Below are positions 7,665-12,206 of a DNA stretch of 12,206 bases, piece by piece. Position 1 is the first letter of the stretch. Each line of letters begins with the position of its first letter. Source of the DNA: Odoribacter sp. (GTDB lineage: Bacteria > Bacteroidota > Bacteroidia > Bacteroidales > Marinifilaceae); NCBI GenBank assembly GCA_020024465.1, contig JAHHTT010000064.1, positions 1 to 12,206 on the forward strand, written 5' to 3'. Below the pieces are notes generated by a model. The model had not been told where the DNA came from. It searched no databases and was given only the letters and a program-made list of their open reading frames with translations. Made by a program: the position numbers and the translations under genes.

Positions 7665-7672
7665 TACATTTG
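7665..7672 (+). promoter_or_regulatory. Probable -7 element of tRNA-Pro
   Basis: TACATTTG fits TAnnTTTG and ends 10 bp before the mature tRNA 5' end. The -33 region is only T-rich. This element and the oppositely oriented rbfA element are 24 bp apart, forming a compact divergent promoter region. Confidence 0.5.
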
Positions 7673-7682
7673 CAACCGCAAA

Positions 7683-7755
7683 CGAGATGTAGCGCAGTTG
7701 GTAGCGCGCCACGTTCGGGACGTGGAGGCCGCTGGTTCAAGTCCAGTCATCTCGA
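7683..7755 (+). tRNA. tRNA-Pro (anticodon CGG)
   Basis: A complete 73-nt cloverleaf. Acceptor arms CGAGATG (7683-7689) and CATCTCG (7748-7754) pair perfectly, with discriminator A7755. The D arm is GCGC/GCGC. The anticodon stem CCACG/CGTGG encloses loop TTCGGGA, so the anticodon is CGG, reading codon CCG. The T arm encloses TTCAAGT. CCA is not encoded (CTG follows), so it must be added after transcription. It is followed directly by its own terminator. Confidence 0.95.
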
Positions 7756-7764
7756 CTGCTTTTG

Positions 7765-7793
7765 AAGCACACCGTCAAGGTGTGCTTTTTTTA
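7765..7793 (+). terminator. tRNA-Pro terminator
   Basis: A perfect 9-bp stem (AAGCACACC at 7765-7773 with GGTGTGCTT at 7779-7787, loop GTCAA) continues into a T-tract, 9 bp after the tRNA. Confidence 0.9.
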
Positions 7794-7807
7794 TTTTCAA
7801 ATTTATG

Positions 7808-7839
7808 TTTGGGTAATGATAAAAAAGATTGTATTTTTG
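7808..7839 (+). promoter_or_regulatory. Promoter of the B12 transport operon
   Basis: TTTG at 7808-7811, a 20-nt spacer and TATTTTTG at 7832-7839 match the Bacteroidetes promoter exactly. The expected start near 7846 coincides with the first bases of the riboswitch P1 helix. Confidence 0.85.
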
Positions 7840-7844
7840 TGTTG

Positions 7845-8012
7845 TTGTAGTTTCTTGACGGTTAGAAAACCGATAGGATGAAAAGAGAATTCGGTGAGAA
7901 TCCGGAACAGTACCTGCTGCTGTAAGTTCCAATAAAAGTTGTCGCAACCTGCCACTGGTCAAATGGCCGGGAAGGCGTGGCAAACTGGGATAAGTCAGAA
8001 GACCTGCTACAA
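7845..8012 (+). ncRNA. Cobalamin riboswitch aptamer
   Basis: This mRNA leader element binds adenosyl- or related cobalamin and lowers expression of downstream uptake genes. Canonical conserved blocks appear in order: GATGAAAAGAGAAT (7877-7890), TCGGTGAGAATCCGG, ACAGTACCTGCTGCTGTAAG, GCCACTGG, GGCCGGGAAGGCGTGGC, and the B12 box AGTCAGAAGACCTGCT (7993-8008). The ends close a perfect 6-bp P1 helix, TTGTAG (7845-7850) with CTACAA (8007-8012), which fixes the limits. The B12 box has AGAAGA where AGGAGA is commonest, a permitted variation. It precedes a binding protein, permease and ATPase set, making B12 or a related corrinoid the probable cargo. Confidence 0.95.
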
Positions 8013-8127
8013 ATGCGATGGGGTAACCGCCACGGGTATTTGGCGTTTGTTCAATTACGGCAGGATGGGGTTGCGGGCTTTTTGTTTCAGGGTCGGTCCC
8101 CCTCTACTGATTGATACAGGCACGGCA
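8013..8127 (+). promoter_or_regulatory. Leader segment between aptamer and terminator, probable expression platform
   Basis: These 115 nt carry no convincing gene. They contain a 5-bp hairpin CGCCA/TGGCG (8028-8032 with 8041-8045) and GCAGG at 8060-8064, which is complementary to CCTGC in the L5 loop of the aptamer (7913-7917). That could be the L5-L13 kissing contact of cobalamin riboswitches. No clean antiterminator against the hairpin at 8128-8162 was found by eye. Confidence 0.4.
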
Positions 8128-8168
8128 TCCGTTTGATACGATTATCCATCGTGACAAACGGAGTTTTT
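8128..8168 (+). terminator. Intrinsic terminator-like hairpin in the B12 operon leader
   Basis: A long stem of 14 pairs, one of them G-U, plus one A-A mismatch (8128-8142 with 8148-8162, loop TATCC) is followed by AG and TTTTT. It stands between the cobalamin aptamer and the first transporter gene, about 130 nt before the lipoprotein start. It could therefore be the off-state terminator of the riboswitch. Alternatively it could be a structured element affecting mRNA stability. Confidence 0.65.
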
Positions 8169-8176
8169 GTATCTGT

Positions 8177-8302
8177 ATGTTTCTTGATAGAATTCCTTTG
8201 ATAAAGACACCCCGGTATTGTCTCATCCTATGGCTGGTATTGGTTTTGAGTTTTTCATCGGAATCACTCCGAACTTTGGAATACAAATTTGTAATGATAT
8301 GA
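8177..8302 (+). CDS. Possible 41-residue hydrophobic small protein or leader peptide
   Basis: An ATG at 8177, 9 nt after the T-run of the leader hairpin, opens a 41-codon frame. The product has a basic N-terminal part (DRIPLIKTPR), one hydrophobic segment (about 14-28, YCLILWLVLVLSFSS) and a polar tail. Its TGA (8300-8302) overlaps the ATG of the lipoprotein gene (8299-8301) as ATGA, the same junction found twice further down the operon. This suggests a small membrane peptide or a translated leader that couples translation to the lipoprotein. I do not recognise a family, and chance is possible for so short a frame. Confidence 0.4.
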   Translation: MFLDRIPLIKTPRYCLILWLVLVLSFSSESLRTLEYKFVMI

Positions 8303-9438
8303 AGGTATTGAAGAATTTGAGTTTGATGTTGTTACTCATGTTTGCAATAGCAAGCTGTAGTAGTAAGAGTTCTAAACTTGTCGATTTTAACCGGTCGGTC
8401 TATACACCGCAATATGCATCGGGGTTTAGCGTTAAAGGGGCTGACGGTAAGGAAAGTATATTGCTTACTGTCACAAATCCGTGGCAGGGAGCAGACAGCA
8501 TCAGTACGCTGTTGTTTATTGCCCGCAACGGCGAGCCGGTTCCGGAAGGATTTGAGGGACAGGTGCTGCAGGGTGATGCAAGGCGCATCGTGGCGATGTC
8601 TTCGACTCATATTGCCATGCTTGATGCAATCAAAGAAGCCGGACGTGTCGTCGGTGTGTCTGGAATCGGTTACATCTCCAATGCCGATATTCAGGCTCGG
8701 CGGGACAGTATCGGTGACGTGGGCTATGAGGGGAACATCAATTATGAGTTGTTACTCTCACTGAACCCTGATCTTGTGTTGCTTTACGGAATGAATGGGG
8801 CAAGCTCAATGGAGGGAAAACTCAAAGAACTGGATATTCCGTTTATGTATATCGGTGATTATCTTGAAGAATCGCCTTTGGGTAAGGCCGAGTGGGTGGT
8901 GGTCCTTTCGGAAATCATTGGAAAACGGACGCTTGGCGAAAAATTCTTTTCGGGAATTCCGGCCCGGTATAATGCCATAAAAAAGAAGGTTGCGGACAAT
9001 GTTCACAAGGCTCCATCGGTTATGCTTAATACTCCTTATGGGGATTCCTGGTTTATGCCTTCGACTGCAAGCTATGTGGCAAAACTGGTAGCCGATGCCG
9101 GTGGCGATTATATTTACAGGAAAAATACCGGAAACGCTTCGGTGCCTGTAGACTTGGAAGAGGCTTATAAACTGACTTCAGAAGCCGATATGTGGCTGAA
9201 TGTAGGGATGGCAAACTCGCTTGATGAACTGAAGGCATTGTGCCCGAAATTTACAGATACCCGTTGTTTTAAAAACGGGCATGTCTATAACAACAATGCC
9301 CGTACGAATACTGCCGGAGGCAACGACTATTATGAATCGGCTGTCGTAAATCCGGATCTTGTCCTGCGAGACCTGGTGAAGATATTCCATCCCGACCTGG
9401 TGGAGGAGGATTTCGTTTATTATAAGCAGTTGAAATAG
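8299..9438 (+). CDS. Corrinoid ABC transporter substrate-binding lipoprotein (BtuF-like)
   Basis: This is the periplasmic binding component that would hand B12 or another corrinoid to the permease. The ATG at 8299 gives 379 residues with a lipoprotein signal ending AIASC (Cys20); the in-frame TTG at 8218 would bury it. After an N-terminal region of about 75 residues, characteristic of Bacteroidetes homologues (TNPWQGADS), comes the class III metallophore-binding fold. It starts at RRIVAMSSTHIAMLDAI (95-111), then LLLSLNPDLVLLYG, and ends YYESAVVNPDLVLRDLVKIF. The same fold serves siderophores and haem; the upstream cobalamin riboswitch is the reason to prefer a corrinoid. Its stop directly abuts the permease ATG. 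Confidence 0.9.
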   Translation: MKVLKNLSLMLLLMFAIASCSSKSSKLVDFNRSVYTPQYASGFSVKGADGKESILLTVTNPWQGADSISTLLFIARNGEPVPEGFEGQVLQGDARRIVAMSSTHIAMLDAIKEAGRVVGVSGIGYISNADIQARRDSIGDVGYEGNINYELLLSLNPDLVLLYGMNGASSMEGKLKELDIPFMYIGDYLEESPLGKAEWVVVLSEIIGKRTLGEKFFSGIPARYNAIKKKVADNVHKAPSVMLNTPYGDSWFMPSTASYVAKLVADAGGDYIYRKNTGNASVPVDLEEAYKLTSEADMWLNVGMANSLDELKALCPKFTDTRCFKNGHVYNNNARTNTAGGNDYYESAVVNPDLVLRDLVKIFHPDLVEEDFVYYKQLK

Positions 9439-10419
9439 ATGAGTTCCCGTTCTGCAATATTGTTCCCTGTTCTGACTGTTATCATGGTTTCCCTGTTTTT
9501 GCTGGATTTGGCAGTGGGGGCAGTTTCTGTACCGTTGAATGATGTATGGTGCGCTCTCACAGGTGGCGATTGTCCTCAGACAACGGCGAAAATCATTTTG
9601 AATATCCGGCTTATCAAGGCTGTTGTTGCCTTGTTGGCGGGAGCTGCGCTGTCGGTGAGCGGCCTGCAGATGCAGACGCTGTTTCGCAACCCTTTGGCCG
9701 GTCCGTATGTGCTTGGTATCAGTTCTGGGGCAAGTCTTGGTGTGGCACTGATGGTTCTTGCCGGGGTGAGTTTCCCGTTGGGTATTGCCGGAGCGGCATG
9801 GCTCGGAGCAGCTTTTGTGCTGGTAGTCATTGTCGCTGTCGGACATCGGATAAAGGATATTATGGTGATACTTATCCTTGGCATGATGTTCTCGTCGGGT
9901 GTCGGTGCAATTGTCCAGATTTTGCAATATCTCAGCAAAGAGGAGTCTCTGAAAGCTTTTGTCATCTGGACGATGGGTTCTCTCGGTGATGTGACGTCAC
10001 AGCAGCTTGCTATCCTGATGCCGTCGGTTGTGGTCGGACTGCTGCTTGCCGTATGGACGATTAAACCGCTGAATCTTTTGCTTTTCGGCGAGGAATATGC
10101 CTTGACGATGGGATTGAATATCCGACATTCGCGCACATTGTTGTTTCTTTCGACTACGTTGCTTGCCGGGACGGTGACAGCCTTTTGCGGTCCGATAGGT
10201 TTTATCGGTCTTGCGATGCCTCACGTGACAAGAGCTTTGTTTCGCAACGGTGATCATCGGGTGCTTGTGCCGGGAACCGTTCTTTTGGGGGCGGCGGTGC
10301 TGTTGCTTTGTGATCTTGTTTCTAAAATATTCACCTTGCCAATCAATGCCATCACTGCGCTGCTGGGAATTCCGATTGTGGTGTGGGTGGTATTACGCAA
10401 TAAATCTGTTACTTCATGA
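9439..10419 (+). CDS. Corrinoid ABC transporter permease (BtuC-like, FecCD family)
   Basis: A 326-residue polytopic inner-membrane protein of the FecCD/BtuCD family, which works as a homodimer. Family motifs are SVSGLQMQTLFRNPLAGPYV followed by LGISSGASLG (about 70-100), ILGMMFSSGV in the middle and GPIGFIGLAMPHVTRALF (about 255-272). The last includes the coupling-helix region that contacts the ATPase. Length matches the family (about 320-350). The ATG immediately follows the lipoprotein stop with no gap, and the last bases overlap the ATPase start (ATGA). Cargo is inferred from the riboswitch. Confidence 0.93.
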   Translation: MSSRSAILFPVLTVIMVSLFLLDLAVGAVSVPLNDVWCALTGGDCPQTTAKIILNIRLIKAVVALLAGAALSVSGLQMQTLFRNPLAGPYVLGISSGASLGVALMVLAGVSFPLGIAGAAWLGAAFVLVVIVAVGHRIKDIMVILILGMMFSSGVGAIVQILQYLSKEESLKAFVIWTMGSLGDVTSQQLAILMPSVVVGLLLAVWTIKPLNLLLFGEEYALTMGLNIRHSRTLLFLSTTLLAGTVTAFCGPIGFIGLAMPHVTRALFRNGDHRVLVPGTVLLGAAVLLLCDLVSKIFTLPINAITALLGIPIVVWVVLRNKSVTS

Positions 10420-11174
10420 TAGAGTTTCATGATTTTTCCATCGGCTATGGGGAACGAACCTTGCTTGGCGAGGTTGAAGCCACAATAGAAAAGGGTAAAC
10501 TGACAGCCCTTATCGGGCGTAATGGTACGGGCAAATCGACCTTATTGCGTGCCATTGCCGGGCTGAATGGCCGTTATTCCGGTCGTATTATGCTTGCTGG
10601 GCGTTCGGTTGCTGATATGCGGGCAGGCGAGATGGCGAAGACGCTGGCATTTGTTACGACTGAGCGAACGCGTATAGCTAATCTTAAATGTGAGGATGTC
10701 GTGGCTATTGGCCGGGCTCCTTATACGAACTGGATAGGCCGAATGCAACAGGCTGATAGGGAGATTGTTTTGCGCTCGCTTGCTGCCGTGGGTATGGAAG
10801 CTTATGCTAACCGTACGATGGATAAAATGTCGGATGGTGAGTGTCAGCGTATTATGATTGCCCGGGCATTGGCTCAGGCAACTCCGGTTATCCTGCTGGA
10901 TGAGCCCACTTCGTTTTTGGATATGCCCAATCGTTATGAGCTGTGTTCGTTATTGGCACGGCTTGCTCACGAAGAAAAAAAGTGTATCCTTTTTTCTACG
11001 CACGAATTGGATATCGCCCTTTCGCTTGCCGATACGATAGCGCTTGTCGACTCTCCTCATCTGTTGTGTCTGCCGACCGAAGAGATGCGTCGCAGTGGAT
11101 GTATTGAACGGCTTTTTCATAATAGCAGTGTGGCGTTTGATGCTGTAACAGGTTTTATTAAAGTGGGGCAATGA
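10416..11174 (+). CDS. Corrinoid ABC transporter ATPase (BtuD/FecE-like)
   Basis: The 252-residue ATP-hydrolysing subunit of the importer has Walker A GRNGTGKST (34-42), ABC signature MSDGE (138-142, for the usual LSGGE), Walker B VILLDE (158-163) with a D-loop at SFLD, and switch His196 in FSTHE. The Q-loop glutamine seems replaced: the position reads FVTTERT (79-85), a form I associate with Bacteroidetes FecE-like proteins. The gene overlaps both neighbours by 4 bp (ATGA at 10416 and at 11171), implying translational coupling. Confidence 0.93.
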   Translation: MIEFHDFSIGYGERTLLGEVEATIEKGKLTALIGRNGTGKSTLLRAIAGLNGRYSGRIMLAGRSVADMRAGEMAKTLAFVTTERTRIANLKCEDVVAIGRAPYTNWIGRMQQADREIVLRSLAAVGMEAYANRTMDKMSDGECQRIMIARALAQATPVILLDEPTSFLDMPNRYELCSLLARLAHEEKKCILFSTHELDIALSLADTIALVDSPHLLCLPTEEMRRSGCIERLFHNSSVAFDAVTGFIKVGQ

Positions 11175-11752
11175 CAGAAGAATATATTATAGAAAATTTT
11201 ACTGCAAATATAGGTGCGGATGAATACATTTCCCGTTTCCGGGATGAAAAACGGTTTGTTGAATTTTGCAGACAGTGCCCTAATTATGGCAATAGTTGGG
11301 GATGTCCGCCATTTGATTTTGACACTGAAAAATTTCTACGTCAATATAAATATACCCATCTTATGGCAACAAAAATAATTCCGCTTGGAAAAAATATTCC
11401 GATAGACAGGACACAGGAATTAATCAAACCGGAACGAATCAGAATCGAGAAGGATTTGTTGGAGATGGAACGCCGATACGGAGGCCGGGCATTCGCCTAT
11501 ATCGGGAAATGTTTGTATTGTTACGAAACTGAATGTACCCGCAAATATAAGCGTCCCTGTCTGCATCCGGATAAGGTACGGCCTTCGCTTGAAGCATTCG
11601 GATTTGATATTACACGTACACTTTCAGAGTTGTTTGGGATAGAACTGCTTTGGGGAAAGGATGGTATTTTACCGGAATATCTTGTACTTGTAAGCGGATT
11701 ATTCCATAATTCAACAGAAATGTTATCGGATCGGGAAATCCAATCGTCGTAA
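11171..11752 (+). CDS. DUF2284 family cysteine-rich metal-binding protein
   Basis: A 193-residue soluble protein, no signal peptide. Seven cysteines form two groups: C33, C36 and C45 in CRQCPNYGNSWGCPP, then C114, C117, C122 and C130 in CLYCYETECTRKYKRPC. The spacing suggests an iron-sulfur cluster or zinc; the family (DUF2284, COG5423) is only described as predicted metal-binding. The C-terminal ELFGIELLWGKDGILPEYLVLVSGLF also fits the family. It is the fourth gene of the riboswitch-controlled importer operon, overlapping the ATPase gene by ATGA, so a job in corrinoid handling after uptake is a reasonable inference. Function is unproven. Confidence 0.85.
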   Translation: MTEEYIIENFTANIGADEYISRFRDEKRFVEFCRQCPNYGNSWGCPPFDFDTEKFLRQYKYTHLMATKIIPLGKNIPIDRTQELIKPERIRIEKDLLEMERRYGGRAFAYIGKCLYCYETECTRKYKRPCLHPDKVRPSLEAFGFDITRTLSELFGIELLWGKDGILPEYLVLVSGLFHNSTEMLSDREIQSS

Positions 11753-11757
11753 TCTTG

Positions 11758-11820
11758 TATAACATAAGGAATATAGCAGTGTTCTGCGTTATATTGCTTT
11801 TCAGGTAACTTTTTTCTTCC
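11758..11820 (+). terminator. Weak candidate terminator of the B12 operon
   Basis: TATAAC (11758-11763) pairs with GTTATA (11788-11793), stacked on an inner GCAG/CTGC hairpin (11776-11779 with 11784-11787) with a one-sided 12-nt bulge. A T-run follows only further on (11810-11816). Structure and spacing are imperfect. The rest of the 121-bp gap to 11873 shows nothing else. Confidence 0.3.
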
Positions 11821-11873
11821 ATTTAGAAAAAATAGAGATATGAGAATTATTTTGGAGCATTATTTTAATCCGC

Positions 11874-12206
11874 TTATATAGCAAGAGTCCATGAAAGGCA
11901 ATTTAAAGCTCCTCCCCCTCTTTTAACTATAGATTGCATCTGCACCTGATAAATTCTATCCTTATACTCTGGAAACAGTTTTTTTATGTGTTTCAAAGCT
12001 TCCTCATCTGTGGAACGTCCTACACCTGGAACAATTATAACATTTTGAGTATGAATCATATTTATATAAGCCCAACTCATATTATGATAATCACTTAGCT
12101 CTAAATCGATAACTTTAAAGTATGATTCTAATTGACTTCTCATCTTAGCGGCAATATCATCTGGATATAGTTTCAAATTCACCAATACTTTATTATTTCC
12201 TACTGC
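11874..12206 (-). CDS. C-terminal part of an agmatine deiminase/PAD-like guanidine-modifying protein (partial)
   Basis: The frame is open to the window edge without a credible start, so the N-terminus lies beyond 12206; 110 residues are visible. The pattern AYINMIHTQNVIIVPGV, then DEEALKHIKKLFPEYKDRIY and finally KRGGGALNCLSWTLAI, matches the last blades of the amidinotransferase/deiminase beta-propeller, such as agmatine deiminase and bacterial peptidylarginine deiminase. In these the nucleophilic Cys follows a glycine-rich turn. The Cys is kept, but the preceding residue is Asn where agmatine deiminases usually have His (GGGxHC), so the substrate may differ. Codons are clearly more AT-rich than in the B12 operon, a possible sign of transfer. 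Family is likely; the exact reaction is not determined. Confidence 0.7.
   Translation of the reverse strand, partial: AVGNNKVLVNLKLYPDDIAAKMRSQLESYFKVIDLELSDYHNMSWAYINMIHTQNVIIVPGVGRSTDEEALKHIKKLFPEYKDRIYQVQMQSIVKRGGGALNCLSWTLAI

Noticed and set aside
7603..7740. N-terminal extension of RbfA
   Set aside because: It reads back through the tRNA-Pro gene and the rbfA -7 element; the ATG at 7602 gives a normal RbfA.
7939..8136. A 65-residue plus-strand frame across the riboswitch
   Set aside because: It lies over conserved aptamer structure and continues to just inside the terminator hairpin; base choice is explained by the RNA elements.
8111..8176. Longer form of the leader small ORF from a TTG at 8111
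   Set aside because: It would run through the terminator hairpin; the ATG at 8177 just after it is more plausible.
8218..8298. N-terminal extension of the binding lipoprotein from a TTG
   Set aside because: The extension would bury the lipoprotein signal that starts at the ATG at 8299.
9178..9927. A 249-residue minus-strand open frame opposite the lipoprotein and permease genes
   Set aside because: Low-complexity, His/Gln/Arg-rich product with no family features; it is antisense to two well-supported genes.
1..12206. CRISPR arrays, insertion sequences, integrase attachment sites
   Set aside because: No regularly spaced repeats, transposase or integrase genes were found; the tRNA-Pro 3' end is not duplicated nearby as far as I can see.

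Overview
The window looks like chromosome of a Bacteroidales bacterium (Bacteroides or Parabacteroides type). Several intergenic regions carry the Bacteroidetes promoter pattern, TTTG then about 20 nt then TAnnTTTG. The gene set is also typical: a DUF6377-like TPR regulator, a cyclophilin with an inserted helical segment, and a cobalamin importer with a lipoprotein binding protein. I cannot assign a species from sequence alone.

Layout. Bases 1-1020 hold an MscS-type mechanosensitive channel that converges, through a shared bidirectional terminator, on a minus-strand membrane-anchored TPR/HTH regulator (1018-2676). Divergent from the regulator is a small outer-membrane beta-barrel gene (2877-3410). 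Between it and pheS lies a badly deleted remnant of a flavodoxin-fold NAD(P)H oxidoreductase (about 3408-3607, minus). From 3688 to 7602 a minus-strand cluster reads, in transcription order, rbfA, a LolC/E-type ABC permease, a secreted cyclophilin, a VanZ-like membrane protein and pheS. Separate promoters can be seen in front of rbfA, the cyclophilin and pheS. A tRNA-Pro(CGG) with its own terminator sits head-to-head with rbfA.

The most notable region is 7808-11752. A textbook Bacteroidetes promoter drives a long leader containing a cobalamin riboswitch aptamer (7845-8012) and a strong terminator-like hairpin (8128-8168). The leader also holds a possible 41-residue hydrophobic small ORF (8177-8302), whose stop overlaps the next start as ATGA. 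Then come a tightly packed substrate-binding lipoprotein, FecCD/BtuC-type permease, BtuD/FecE-type ATPase and a cysteine-rich DUF2284 protein, joined by 0-bp or ATGA junctions. The riboswitch indicates that this is a corrinoid (B12) importer. The DUF2284 protein is the least explained member and the best candidate for new biology. No btuB-type receptor gene is in the window.

The right edge (11874-12206, minus) is the visibly more AT-rich C-terminal part of a guanidine-modifying (agmatine deiminase/PAD-like) protein, cut by the window end.
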